A DNA stretch of 64,000 nt from Bombyx mori (GCF_030269925.1 NC_085125.1:2601117-2665116), one strand, 5' to 3'. Shown: positions 1 to 12,643, counted from the first letter of the stretch. Notes: generated by a model from the sequence alone, not told the origin. Numbers and translations: made by a program.

Positions 1-3000
1 AACGCTGCAAGTGCGGTTATGCCTGATTTAGAAGACGATCGTCCTACTACCGCAATGCCTACTAATACCAGATTACAGGTTGCCGTTGTCCATTCTCTGG
101 ACGAGGTAAGCTAATCGTAATTAACTTTAAATTATAACTTGAAGCTTTTTTGTTGCTGTAAAAGCAGGGAAAGAGGCTATCGACTAAGTCAAGTGAAAAT
201 TCATGCATGTGTCTACCATATTAATCCTTAAATTATCTCAAGCCTAGTTTAAAAATAAAGCCGTGGTAGAAACGTAGCAATTAAAAGGTAGGTAACTCGT
301 GATAAGGCGTATTGTAAATCTCCACGAATAAGTGCGCGAATTTTTCTAATGAAATTCGTATCTGACAAATGTTCACAAATGACTTCCACGGTGAAGGAAT
401 TAATGTCGTATAAAAAAAATTGTAATTTGCGTAATTACTTAAGTAAGTGATAGGGGTCTTGTAAGCCCGCACGGGTAGGTACCACTGCTCTGCCTATTTC
501 TGTCGTGAAGCAGTAATGCATTTCGATGTTAAAGCGGGGGACAGTAGTTTTACTGTAAATTTTACTTAGAACTCATGTCTCAATGGGTGGTGGCATTTAT
601 GTTGTTGATGTCTATGTGCTCAAATAACCAGCCACATTAGTAATAAAAAACTTAGAGATTAAAGGCCATAATAGCTCCTATTACTTAGGTGCATAATAAA
701 TAATTCTAAAAACTTCGCTCCATTGATTACTAAGTTCTTATTGGTAAGTGGACTACGCCTGCTCGTCTTTAGTAAAATAATCACATACGGAAATAATCCC
801 TGCAGGGTTGTTTAAATCTTGCCATATCGACGAACAACGAGACCATCGTCAGAGCAGCGCTAATATTAGCTGAAGGTATATTTGAATCAGGCGAAACATT
901 GGCGCGTCACCCGCCGCTTTCCCAAATCCGTCCCATATTACACGTGCCTTTGCACCCCCCCAGAGATGTACCCGTCGATGTGCACATCAAAGTAAGTTCA
1001 ATAATTTTCATTCTACATAATTAAAAATTTGTTTCTAATAGCAAATGTTATCTTGAACTACTAACGAAGCAAGCGTTTTCCGCGAAGAGTGTGGATAGGT
1101 ACCAAAATATTGCCAAATTCTGCCAAGATCGTGTTCGAACGTTGGTATGGCCGGTAGGTATATAATAGAATTGAGATTTCGCTTTCATGTTTGAAGATAA
1201 AGGGTGGCATTGACAAAGTTGGCTACGGTTCCTGGTAGGTACATAACACCGGATAGTGTTTGAGCATCTAAAATAATTTAATGAAATGCTGCGCCGGTGG
1301 ATCCTACATGATATTAATTGTCATATTATTATATTTAAAGTTACGTCTGAGCGCTCGTAGAAGAATAACATATAACAGTGGTCATGGTAAAAACGTGCTA
1401 TAATACCCGCATACTTCGGTATTATCCGCCATCTTGCAATTAATACCACCTTGCAATAAGTAATTTCTTTCAGGTTGACCAGAGTGATAGCAGTTGTTTT
1501 AAACATTTTCTATGATGTTTTCTGCTCATGTCTTGCAATGATTACTCTCTTACCATAAGGTAATACTTCCTTGGCCTAGACGAGCAGACCAACTTAGAGA
1601 TCCTCCTTTGTTAAGAGGGTGCTGCAGCCCCCGATGTGAATATCACCAGACATCGTTTCTTGACACATTATATACAACTTCATTGAAAGCCGATAACCTA
1701 TCACACATATCGTAATGCAGGATTGTGTAATGACCTATCTTAATTCTACACTGAAGCATTTAGATAGGTAGGTACTATGTGTAATGTCATAAGACAGATG
1801 GTGGTGTTCATGTTTCTCCAAGAAGAACTGCCTTAGGGCAGTAGTAATAAACCTAGTGACCAACTTATTCCAATATCGAACCACTTTGGAATCAAATTGC
1901 CAAACTAAAAAATTAAATGTTTATTGTACCAACAATGACGTTCTTTTTTTTAATTTCTTCACCACCCAGGCTCTCGTCGGCTATCCGAACAGCGAGCAGT
2001 ACCACATCTTTGAAATGACGAAACAACTACCAAGATTTGCCATGTACACAATGAATTACAATGCTACAAACCGAATTAATTATAACAGCAGTTACGTGAC
2101 TTTTCAAATAACAGAGAGGCTCCAAAGAATTTGTATTTGGGCTAACCAGAACTTTCTGTTGGAGAACGAGTTGGAATTGAACTCGGAGGATGCTAAAGAG
2201 TTTCATGTCAATTTGACGTGTCTGAGAGATCAGTCTACGTTGGATATGAACTTTAATGTTGATGGTAATGTGAAGATCACCACTAGTGATATGAGGCTCG
2301 CCGGAGATTTGGTGCAAAGTTTGGCGGTTTTCTTGAATTTGACAGATTTAAAGGTTTGTGTGCCAACATAATATGATTTTAAAGATTTATAATGAATGAT
2401 GAATGAAGTCGTCGTGGCCTAGAGGATAAGACGTCCGGTGTATACGTGTTGGGCGATGCACCGGTGTTCGTATCTCAGGCGGGTACCATTTTTTCTAATG
2501 AAATACGTACTCAACAAATGTTCACGATTGACTTCCACGGTGAAGGAATAACATCGTGTAATAGAAATCAAACCCGCAAAATTATAATTTGCATAATTAC
2601 TGGTGGTAGGACCTCTTGTGATTCTGCACGGGTAGGTACCACCACTCTGCCTATTTCAGCCGTGAAGCAGTAATGCGTTTCGGTTTGAAGGGTGGGGCAG
2701 CTGTTGTAACTATACTTGAGACCTTAGAACTTAACTCGAGGTGGGTGGCGCATTAACGTTGTAGATGTCTATCGGCTCCAGTAACCACTTAACACCAGGT
2801 GGGCTGTGAGCTCGTTCACCATCTAAGCAATAAAAAAAAAACTAAGGCTCGGTAGGTAATTCGTATGCTACAGAATTATGGGTTATGTGAGAATAAATGA
2901 TCTATTACTTAAGTTCCTTACTGAGAAGTGTTGTTACAAAGGAAAAGATCCCCCACCACCTACCGCCACTTGGACTTCTACTTTTACAAAGCAGGGATTG

Positions 3001-6000
3001 CCAATGGTCGTTCGCTTTCCTAGGGCTCGATATAAACGTAAACTCATTTTGGAGGATGCCAAGATTTAAAAATCGTTCCTAGTTTATTAATACAACTTCT
3101 TAATTGAAACTTTCAAGATATGGGTTATGTGTATCAACTTATCATAAGAACAACAAATGTTTTAGTAGAAGCTATCATTGTAGTACCTACTTTTTTTATT
3201 TTACTCAATTCCATGACCTTTTGTTTTGTTAAAATTTGATTAGAGAACTGCAAGTTTTTAAAATGATAAGCATTATGTATTAATAGTAAAAAAGTAAATA
3301 CGAAAGATAAGATTTTTTAAGTAATTTGACCATGGGGGTCTGAGGTATCAGTTCATTTTGGAAAATGGGTCTCTTATCCAAAATAGTTTGGGAATTCCTG
3401 TTCAAAAGCAATAAAAAAACATATCCTTCTTCTAAATTGATTTCTTTATTTTAATGATCATCTTATTGGCCTAGTCAAATGTATCTATAATTGTGGAGCT
3501 CAGAGTTTGACTCCCGGTCAGGAAGTTTCTTGATTACAGATATGTCAAGGTCTTGATGTATGGCATATACCACATGTTTCCAGTATTCAAAAATCCTATC
3601 TTGCTATACTAGAACAGAGAACTAGTATTAATAAAAGAAATCTGGCCATAATCGTTTAAGGTTAAGCACAACATAGGTTTGTTACAGTTTTACTAATATT
3701 GTTTCTCTGGATTTTGTAGTTGTCCATGAGTGTTCCTATTTATCAAACTATGAAATATCAATTAAAATCAATTTGAATGGAGTCATTTTTCGTCTTACAA
3801 TTAAACCTATATTTGTTATTCAATATTTTTGTCAGACAGATCTAATTTCATTGACCATACAGTTCAGTATAACCTAAGCATTTAATTGGATTGAAGAAGA
3901 ACATATTGTTATGTGGTGGTTCCCTCTGACTGACAGCTTTGACCACCTCCTGGCCAATAACACCACCGATAACAGCAGCAGCTGCTGCCACAACTCCAAA
4001 CACATCATAAAACAACGAATCTTTGATGAAACTCGCTGGAAGTGACAATTCACGAACTATTTCATCACGCATTTTCAGTAGTAAATTAATGTCGTCTTTT
4101 CTTCGAGCCGGGTCAGGATTCCTGTTATATTCATCTCTGAAGCGTAACAGGAGCTTCATAGCAAAATAGCCACAATCACCACGACGTAGCCTAGAACGCA
4201 TCTCTGGTGAATTCCAATCAGCTGATAAAGCATTCTGAAGCGGGACATATATAGCTCGACGTTTTACTGTTATAGAAACTGTTTCTCGGGCATTTTTTTC
4301 TTCATCATCGGGCCCACGTTTGGTGGCTTTGTGTTGTACAATCTCCTCGGAGTACTCGTGATCAACTAGATCAGAGAACATGTAACCGTACGTACCCCAG
4401 ACGTCGCCGCAGATAAACTTTTTGTTGCTGTCGCGACAAGCATTGTTGATTCGTTCGAATTGCTCTTGTTTGAGACCTGTTGCACATACGACGTCAAATT
4501 CCGTGAAGAAGCTGTCAGGTAGCTCATCTACGCCCTTAGTATGACTTGTGACATCGACCATCGGATTCAAGCCTCGAGCTCTTTCCAACGAACCCTCTGC
4601 TCGATTTACGCCGATCTTGTCAGGAGGACACAGAAATTGGGAGTACAGATCGATTTGTTTCAGTTTCTCATTGTCTAACAAACACACACTTTTTACACCG
4701 GTGAGGATTACGTTTTTTGCAATTTCAGCGCCGAGTCCGGACAAGCCGATGATTAATACTTTCGCTGCACGTAGTCTCTTCTGCGAGTCTAAGCCCCACA
4801 GGCGGATTTGTCGGTCGTACTGTTCGGCTTCTGCCTCAGAAAGTTCGACTTCATTATTTCCAACCATTTTTTGCAATGCTGTTATTTATAATCTCAAAAA
4901 ATTTAGCACGATATTTGGATACAACCTCAATATTAAACAACAAACTTTGACAGTTGTCTGACCGAAGCCGGCAAGTGAGTGACGCGTCGCCATCTTTAAA
5001 AATAGTGAGGTGAAATAAATGTTAAATCGATTAGTTATAGAATGATACCGGTTTCTTCAAAAATAGCGTACATTTATAAAGCATGTAATTATATTTTAGT
5101 CAACAGCAAACTTCGTAGAAGCTGAAAAGAAATTACGCGAAGAAATGGAAAATGCATCTCAAGCAGGGGAAATGAGATCGCGCTTAGCTGCCGAAACAGC
5201 AGAACGAGCTCAACTGATAACAGCTTTATTACCAGCTGCACAAGACGCCGCATCATATGATTTGTGAGTTTATACTTTAGAAGGAAGAAGATATGCAATA
5301 TATCAGTCAGTATCAAAGTCAAAATTTGAATTTTTTCTAGTGAAAACACTAATTTCTATGGATATCTATAAAAATCTAATGTGATAAAACTTTACGATAT
5401 TTTCCAGTGTGCAGATATCACCATCTAGCAGATACAATAAATTTATCTATTGTTGTTAGTGCTGGTATTGTGAGGATCGTAAATGTCTGTCAACTACTCT
5501 TTCTACTTCTACCCAGAATTAGCCATACGTTCTGTTATGAAGTTGCCTCGCTTTTACAATAAAACTGAGACTTCAACCACACACCTCGGATTGAGTGGCA
5601 GCATTGAGGTCATATTATGTTTGGCCTTGGGTCACGACTTAACATTATGTGTACTGTCAGCTTGTTGATCTTACATCGTAACGATGTCTCCGGTTTCTTT
5701 ATTTGGACCATCCGCAGAGTCCGATCCGCAAGTACCTATGTTAGAAAAGTACATCTACATTTTTTTAGTCGTTAGAACGATAAAGACAAACAGGATAAAT
5801 ATTCGAACGTAAACGTCAAATAATTAGCGTTCGCTTGAACCGAATCTAATAAAAAACGTTAGTAATTCTAGGAAAGAAATGCTGAATAGGTATAAAGAGG
5901 TGGTGATGTTAAACGAAGAACTCATAGCAGCATGCCACGTACGACGCGCTACACAAGAACATGCCGTGGCTTCACTCAAAACTTTACATACTATTTTACA

Positions 6001-6496
6001 ACAAGCGGCGCGGTTAAGAGGTCAGATTATTTTATATTTATTTCAATTTCACCTTTACAATATTGATCGGAGCTTTATTGTACTCTAAAAATGACGATGC
6101 TGATGAAGTTGATTAATTTAAGACTAATAAATTGGTATGAAATTAAATGAAACGAGATGGATGGAAGGAAATAGTTTCAGTAAGATGGTTGTATATTGAC
6201 ACTTTCAGTAGACTTTAGAAGCTTCGTCCAGTAGCTTTGTTTTATTTTTCCGCATTGATGAACTTTCGCAGGTAGATACTAAATAGTAAATTATAGTTGG
6301 CAGCACTGCTTGGCGCCTCGCGTTCCCGCCAAAAAGTCCATCACTCATTTAGCAAAAAGGTAGGAATTCTTATGAACTCTTTTTTTTTTCAGTGGGTAAA
6401 TACAGCAAGGCTGTTGTAAGCGCAAGTAGGAATGCAGTGAAGGAAAATAACGTGGAAGCGCTGATTAAAATCATTCAAGTCGGAGAGTCGCTATAA
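1..6496 (+). CDS. BBS2: BBS2, BBSome subunit (3' part of gene, six exons)
   Basis: BBS2 is a subunit of the BBSome, the coat complex that moves membrane proteins in cilia. The 5' exons lie before the window. Exons seen: 1-105, 806-991, 1970-2353, 5100-5263, 5872-6020 and 6393-6496 (TAA stop). All introns have GT/AG ends and every join keeps frame, giving 363 residues. Matches to the animal BBS2 C-terminal half include LNLAISTNNETIVRAALI, then AEGIFE, RDVPVDVHIK, the ITERLQRICIWANQNFLL block, MRLAGDLVQSLA, and a coiled-coil tail ending with QQAARLRVGKYSKAV and EALIKIIQVGES. The tail agrees with the helical C-terminus used for BBSome assembly. The intron between exons 3 and 4 (2354-5099) carries a complete SAE1 gene on the other strand. 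Other introns hold Bm1 copies and an old 410-bp-family retroposon. Assignment rests on recognised sequence similarity. Confidence 0.93.
335..648 (+). repeat. Old, diverged Bm1 SINE (5' truncated)
   Basis: It runs from the TTTTTCTAATGAAAT block to AGTAATAAAAAAC. It keeps the order of Bm1 blocks (ACTTCCACGGTGAAGGAA, CCGCACGGGTAGGTACCA, GTGAAGCAGTAATGC) but with many changes and no 5' tRNA-like head. It lies in the first visible BBS2 intron. Confidence 0.8.
2405..2842 (+). repeat. Bm1 SINE, full length
   Basis: Complete copy with the tRNA-like head. The A-box-like part is TGGCCTAGAGGATAAGACGT; the B-box-like part is GGTGTTCGTATCTC, which is mutated. It continues through the Bm1 body to an ATCTAAGCAATA plus A-run tail. 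It sits just after BBS2 exon 1970-2353 in the sense orientation, so a 3' extension into it would meet its A-rich tail. A short ORF (2446-2673) inside it is not a gene. Confidence 0.9.
3848..4867 (-). CDS. SAE1: SAE1/Aos1, SUMO-activating enzyme subunit 1 (intronless)
   Basis: SAE1 pairs with UBA2 to adenylate SUMO and pass it to the UBA2 cysteine in the nucleus. The frame encodes 339 residues, close to the ~346 of the human protein, in one exon. The true start is ATG at 4867 (MVGNNEVELSE); the frame can be read three codons further to a TTG, but an in-frame TAA lies upstream. Visible family features are the N-terminal YDRQIRLWG block with its ATP-contacting arginine, the nucleotide-binding glycine motif LSGLGAEIAKN (about residues 40-50), DVVCATGL, the ICGDVWGTYGYMF block, and the C-terminal VIGGVIGQEVVKA helix with FFFNP near the end. 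It lacks a catalytic Cys domain, as expected for this half of the E1. It lies antisense inside a BBS2 intron. A candidate poly(A) signal is at 3445-3450 (TTTATT on +). The intact frame argues for a working gene. Confidence 0.93.
   Translation of the reverse strand: MVGNNEVELSEAEAEQYDRQIRLWGLDSQKRLRAAKVLIIGLSGLGAEIAKNVILTGVKSVCLLDNEKLKQIDLYSQFLCPPDKIGVNRAEGSLERARGLNPMVDVTSHTKGVDELPDSFFTEFDVVCATGLKQEQFERINNACRDSNKKFICGDVWGTYGYMFSDLVDHEYSEEIVQHKATKRGPDDEEKNARETVSITVKRRAIYVPLQNALSADWNSPEMRSRLRRGDCGYFAMKLLLRFRDEYNRNPDPARRKDDINLLLKMRDEIVRELSLPASFIKDSLFYDVFGVVAAAAAVIGGVIGQEVVKAVSQREPPHNNMFFFNPIKCLGYTELYGQ
6123..6339 (-). repeat. Decayed copy of the 410-bp poly(A) retroposon family
   Basis: Its right end carries the family 5' terminus (CGCGTTCCCGCCAAAAAGTCC read on +), shared exactly with the copies at 37891-38301 and 48211-48616. 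The rest matches in patches, for example GAAATTAAATGAAACGAG and TAGCTTTGTTTTATTTT. The poly(T) end is gone. It lies in the last BBS2 intron, about 50 bases before the final acceptor. Confidence 0.7.
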
Positions 6497-6503
6497 GAAA
6501 CCT

Positions 6504-6509
6504 AATAAA
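6504..6509 (+). terminator. Polyadenylation signal of BBS2
   Basis: AATAAA begins 8 bases after the BBS2 stop codon and overlaps a second AATAAA four bases on. The expected 3' UTR is very short. Confidence 0.6.
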
Positions 6510-8490
6510 TAAATATATCGATCAATATTCGAAATTCACGCGCATTATTGGCCTCTATTTATATTGATTTAGTAAATAAAAAATGTATACACTAAATGGT
6601 TTTATTTATATTAAACATTATTCGTGATAACTGTGTTTTATTTATCTATCTGATACAAAAAGCGGGTGCTTAGAAATGTTGCTGAATAGGTATTTAATTT
6701 TTATTTCGACGCGCACCGTCCCTAGTGGACTAGTAGAGAAAGGGATATATTAAAAAAGTCAAAATCTAATTTTCATCTCAAACCTATTGTATTGTAACCT
6801 GTCTATAATCTAAAAAAAACATCATAAAAAAGTCATACATAGTCTGAATAGATCACAATATGAAATAGAACATGTCATGTAAAGTTTTTCCACCTCATTG
6901 CTGAATGAAGAAACAGATAATACGTCCGTCGGGACAAACAAAATCCATGTTTCCTCGGAATCCAATAAAACGCTCCTAAAAAAATCTCTTAATGTCATTC
7001 TTAATATATTATCATTAATGGCGTTGTGACCAGCACAGATTTTTCACTTACAGTAATAATTGTTTACACAAACATTAAATTCCACATTCAACAAAATATC
7101 TTACATTAAAGGGGATGGCCCATTTTAGGCCCAAAGCGGACAATAGATTATAGAAAAAATACTTAGTGCATTAATTTTGTCATAAATAAATATGCATTTA
7201 CTTTCTTGCAAATAAGCGCCACTATAGTTTACAATAAGTAGTTTAAAAAAAGTAACTCTATTGAAAAAACAAGGATTTTTATTTTTGCGGGAAAAATATT
7301 GCCAGCTTCAAATCCTTTTACGTATGAAGTAAATATTTTGAGTATATAAATAAAACATATAAATAAATCATTTTAAGTATTATCATTCATCAAACGATTT
7401 TAATGGATTTTATGCACATAAAATAACATCGAAGACATACCCATTGGACTTTAACTTGTAACTATACTTGAGACCTTAGAACTTATATCTCAAGGTGGGT
7501 GGCGCATTTACGTTGTAGATGTATGTGGGCTCGAGTAACCACTTAGCAACACCAGGGTGGGTGGCTGTGAGCTCGCCCACCCATCTAAGCAATAAAAAAA
7601 ACTTTACTAGTATTGTTATTTAAATATGTACAACTAAAACAAAAACATAAAAAATAATGTGTACTCGTAAAAAAAAGATTAAGATATATTTCAATTATCG
7701 GTTATTTAAAAAAATAATCGATATATGAATTTCATATAATTATTTTTCTTTATACTGACAACACTGAATTTAATCTGACTGACTGATACTTCGCTTGCTG
7801 CTTGTGGTGTTGTGCTTGCGTACAAAATGGATGTGTTTTGATTTTTCTTCGATTTATTTTACTTTTATCAATAACGTTTCATACTACGTCTAAAACACAT
7901 TGTGTGAATTGTGGTTTTACCCTGACCGAGATTTAAAACCGTGTATATGCTCTCCTTTGCTATTTTTAGATGATACTAATTGTGTATGAAGATGAAGAAA
8001 ATATAGATATTTAAAGAATTAAGTGTGTTTTTATACCCTATTGGATAAAAATACATTAGGAACATCTTAAACATTAAGAAAAGAAAAGTTCTTGAAGTAT
8101 CTCACAATCCGACACTTGTTTATATAGAAAATTAACCTCAAAACGAGTTTTTATTTTTATTATATTTTTTATAATAGTGGCGTCAATTTCAATATATTTT
8201 TTAGATATCCAATACATTTAAGAATTTGAATCAGTACATTTTTATAGTCATATTTGATGTCCATCTTGGGCCTAGCACACTATGGAGAGTGGGCAATCCC
8301 CTTTTTGTGTTACCTCAGCTCAAGTCAATCACATTTAATAATTAGCAAAAGAAAACAAAATAAACATTGTCATTTTTATGTTATTAAAACCTCAAGTAGT
8401 TTGATTTGACCGATTTCAATTCTACGTCAGGTACCATGGTTGAATCTCTTTAAGAAATCTTCAATTGTTACTAGAATTTTCTGCGAAATT
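6510..8490. other. Convergent intergenic region between BBS2 and ORC1
   Basis: AT-rich DNA with no coding frame I can support. It should hold the ORC1 3' UTR at its right side; TTTATT at 8150-8155 is a possible ORC1 poly(A) signal on the minus strand. The only recognisable repeat is the Bm1 fragment at 7457-7601. Confidence 0.6.
7457..7601 (+). repeat. Bm1 SINE 3' fragment
   Basis: It starts at GTAACTATACTTGAGACC and ends with CATCTAAGCAATA plus an A run. Only the last third of Bm1 is present. Confidence 0.85.
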
Positions 8491-11400
8491 CTATGCGGTT
8501 ATTTGTCTTGTCGCATAATGCACGTCATCGGGACTAACATTCAACAGTAGCCTGGGCTCAGTCGGTTTAGGTTCCAATAACAATAATCTCATAGCACCAA
8601 GTCTAGCACATATAGCTTGCGCTTGTGAGGGCGTGGGAGCTCGAATGTTGGGTGCGGATCTGTATGGGCGCCCGTCTAGTGCTATGATGGCAGCAGCAGT
8701 TGCCAGAGCTCTTGATAAAGTAGTTTCATCCGACCCTGTTCTTTCGACCTGAAAATGTCAAAATGAAATGGCTACAAAAAGCTGTGATAATTCAAATTCT
8801 ATTTGTTATATTAGATTTTTGCTTTGTAATTCGAAACACCATGACGGGTGTTCCCGTAAAAGAGTGCTGTAGGAGCAGGGAGAAATGACGAGACATCGTG
8901 AGACTCCTAAAGTCTGCCCTTCAACACTACACGACTATTATAACCATTCTGTCTAGAATGAAACGATAAAGAAGAAGGAAACATCACGATCAATAAAGTT
9001 AGCGACCGCATTATTGATACCATCGTCAGATACATACATACAGTAAGCGCAAGTACACAAAACACGTTTACTGTCTTATAACAATTTGGTAGTCTTATCT
9101 TGACGTTAGCAAACAAAACGAATGGCAGTTCTTAGGATGGGCCTCTCCTCCTCTTCAAGGAGGCTAGGCTCTGTCGTAGCACGAAGTTAGCCGAGTTTCA
9201 ACGACATTACGATCGGGTTGCCACCTATCAGGAATCGTGCTCCGCTTCGTTTTGTTACCAAGCTAAGCACCTTCCCCGACATATATCCATATATATCATT
9301 TTTATAACATACCTCAGCAGCTACAGCCCTGAGCATGAGTCTTTCAGCAGGGGAGCAGCTTTTGATGGCTCTAACGGGCGCGCTAGAAGCAGCTTCGGCT
9401 AGTGCTTGCTGCACTTCCTTCAGCCCGGCGCCTTCAGGTCCGGCCAGCTCTAGCGCTCGCGAGCACAAGGTGAGGGCACGACGAGCGTCACCAGATACCG
9501 AAGCGACTTTCCTTAAATATATTTTATTAACATACTAATCATACGAAGTCGTCGTTGCCTAAAGGATAAAACTTCCGGTGCATACGTGCTGAGCGATGCA
9601 CCGGTGTTCGAATCCCGCAGGCGGGTACCAATTTTTCTAATGAAATACGTACTCAACAAATGTTCACGATTGACTTCGACGGTGAAGGAATAACATCGTG
9701 TAATAAAAATCAAACCCGCTAAATTATAATTTGCGTAATTGCTGGTGGTAGGAGCTCTTGCGAGTCCGCACGGGTAGATACCACCACCCTGCCTATTTCA
9801 GCCGTAAAGCAGTAATGCGTTTCGGTTTGAAGGGTGGGTCAGTCGTTGTAACTATACTTGAGACCTTAGAACTTATATCTCGAGGTGGGTGGTGCCTTTA
9901 GTTTATAGATGGTCTATGGGCTCCAGTAATCACTTAACATCAGGTGGGCTGAGCTCGTCTACCCATCAAAGTAATAAAAAAAAAGTAGTGAAATCATAGA
10001 AACAAGTAGTTAAAAAATTACAGACAGATACCTTGCGATTAACTGTACAGCGTCAGGAGTAACATTAGCTCCAGCTAGTCGAGTAGCCACTATCTTTTGA
10101 AGCTGTGTGTGAGTGTAAGGGGGAAAGGTCAGTCTGGTTAGACCCAGTCTCGACGCCACACGAGATGCTAATGCTCTCTCCGGTAAGTCCATTGTGTTGG
10201 CCACGGCTAGCACTGTGAGTAGAGCAGTATTATGAGACGCCCATTCCATTATGCTGTAGAGAACATCTTGTCTTCTGGTACACAGAGCATCCAACTGCAA
10301 AGTGAATTGTATAATTAGAAGTGCAGGCTTGCAGAGTAGTGTTTGTAATTGCGGTAAATGTTGGTACATTGACTTGAGTCAGAGGAGTCTAATCTTTTAA
10401 AGACGGCGCATTGCATGCCAATCACTATATTGTATTTTCTAATCCTTTTTTAAAAAGACTTTAAAAGTATTGAGATTTTTTTAAATGCATATGGTCACCT
10501 CGTCCCAATACAGATTTCCAGCCCCTACTGGGGCTAAAGGGTACTTACTAATTACTAAATCAGTCAATTATATTTCATATTACTGTATTCCTGATTAAGT
10601 TAATTATTATTTGTATTTACAAATGTACTTACTTCATCAACAAGTAAAACAGTAGGGGTTCTTCTTGGGCCCATATTAGTAAATCTCTTCTCAAGTAATG
10701 AGCAAGCCTGCTCCCATACTACTGATTTACCTGTAGACATTTTTTGAATAGTATTATAGTCTTGCTTATAAGCTTATACCTATATGCTATGAATAACCTT
10801 GCCGATAGTATTTTAATGCAAGGTCCTAGCTTCATAGCCGTTACAACAAGAACTGTTTTAGAGACTAAATTAGTTAGCTTAGTTTCTTGTTGTCAATGTT
10901 TACTTTCAGTAGTTCTACTCACATTATTCAAACTAAGCTAAAGGTGAGTTATAGTTTATAATAAACCAAGACAATGACAAAGGATAAAATAAACTTTTGT
11001 AATGGTTCTTCTTACAACTTGTTTGAAGGCAAACATGTAAGAAAATAGTGAAATCTAAAGGTAATAATTTTTTTTTTTTATAAAGTACCAAGAATTGGAA
11101 TGTTACTTAAAGAAATTTAATTTTATACATAGAAATTTTTTGCTAAGCTCTTTACCAGTTAACTGTTTGTATATCTGAACAAAGGCCTGCCTTGGTTCAG
11201 CTAATCTCATGCCGTTGACCTCAACCAGCTGGAATTCTGGTAGATTAGCTTCTTTTTTTAAGATCTGGAGAGCTGAAGACACTGTCGCAGTTTTACCTGT
11301 ACCTGGTACTCCTGATATGTATATGCACCTGTGGGATTGTCAAGCTTTATGGTGGTAGGGCATTATGAGAGTATTAGTAATAGTTACTTTGATATCACTG

Positions 11401-12643
11401 TTAACAGAGTGACAAATTCATGGAAGAGATTTTGGTCCTTTAAAATTTATAATATCAAAGATTGCTATTACAGAGTAAACAGACATTGAATTTTTTTAAA
11501 ACACAAGTTTACACATAAACGTCATTTGCCAAATTGAATTATATTATAACATTTGGTATAACATTTTTGCTTCTTAAAGAGGTAGTGCTATTGAGCCATC
11601 AGGAGTGGAAGTAACTAGAGAATTAGTACAATAAACAATAAAGAAATGTATCTTACCCACTAGTCCCATCTAAAAGTTTTGATCTAACAAATGAAAGAAT
11701 TTCATCCATTTGACTTTCTCTGCCTGGCAATGCTTTGTTCTCATTTACATAATCTGAAATATTTTTTACAAGGAATTAAAAACATAACAGAGTGCTGATT
11801 AAAAAATGTTATTGATAGCTTTAGTTTTTTTATATGCGAAGGGATGTTAGGGTATGCTATTTTGAACTAGCAATATATTCAGTGGCATGAAGTGTAATTA
11901 TAAAACTACTAACATGAAATGTAATAATAATTATAATGCTCACCACAAATATTGTCAACTGAGTGAATCCTAGCACGTAGGGTTGGTGTTAATTGATTAA
12001 CTAATATTCTTTTGGATACACTCTTTGCTTGGGATCTAGGTGTTTTTGTAATTCTTGGTGTTTTCGATGTACTAGGTGTTTTGGGTGTCTTTAAAGGTGT
12101 AAAGTCATCATCGCTCTCCGAAAACTTTCTGACAGGTTTTCTGGGGGTACGTTTCACTGGTGATATTTCACCTTCTAGATAGTTTATTGGTTGTTTGGTT
12201 ATACGTCCTGATCTTGTTGCATAAGTACCTTTTTGCTCATCATTGAACGTTAAGATCTTCTTAGGAGTGTCATCGCTAATTTTTGATAATGGCTGCTTTC
12301 TTTTCGGAGTTGTGAGAGTATGCTGTTTTATTATTAAAGTTGGTAATTCATCATCCGAATTTTCTTGTAATTCCATCAACAGCACTTCCTCAAGATTCGT
12401 TTGGCTTACTTTTTTGGAGCTTCTAGGTGTCTCTGATAATTTTGTTTTGGATTTAGGGGTTGTTTTCTTTGGAGAACTTTTATCCGTTTTCTCTGCTAAA
12501 ATAGCTCTCTTTAGGAGCAATTTTGATCCTTCATTCTTTGTTACACTCCAATCGCGCTGTTCGGATATGGATACTCTGCTTAATTTTTTTAATAGGCTGG
12601 ATGGAGTTTGTGGAGTACCTGATTTTGTAGTGTTGGTATTCAT
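8491..12643 (-). CDS. ORC1: ORC1, origin recognition complex subunit 1 (seven exons)
   Basis: ORC1 is the ATP-binding subunit of the complex that marks replication origins and loads MCM. Exons in reading order: 12643-11944, 11753-11657, 11328-11156, 10730-10633, 10294-10032, 9511-9313 and 8748-8491 (TAG stop). All joins keep frame with GT/AG introns, giving 595 residues. The start ATG at 12643 has an in-frame TGA just upstream. Residues 1 to about 225 are basic, low-complexity and full of S/T-P-K/R sites (TPKR, TPRK, SPVKR, SPKK), likely CDK targets. The AAA+ module follows: Walker A GVPGTGKT, Walker B VLLVDE, sensor-1 region LAVANTMDLPERAL, sensor-2 region GDARRAL. A winged-helix-type C-terminus ends with LLLNVSPDDVHYA. 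No BAH domain is encoded here, unlike human and fly ORC1. It could sit in unseen upstream exons or be lost. Confidence 0.93.
9543..9990 (+). repeat. Bm1 SINE, full length, filling an ORC1 intron
   Basis: Complete Bm1 with tRNA-like head (GTTGCCTAAAGGATAAAACT, then GGTGTTCGAATCCCGC) and A tail. It makes up about 86% of the ORC1 intron 9512-10031, antisense to ORC1. Removing it would leave an intron of only about 70 bases, so the intron was probably tiny before the insertion. Confidence 0.92.

Noticed and set aside
4868..4876. A nine-base N-terminal extension of the SAE1 frame (TTG start)
   Set aside because: The codon at 4874-4876 is TTG; the ATG at 4867 fits the family N-terminus, and an in-frame TAA lies upstream.
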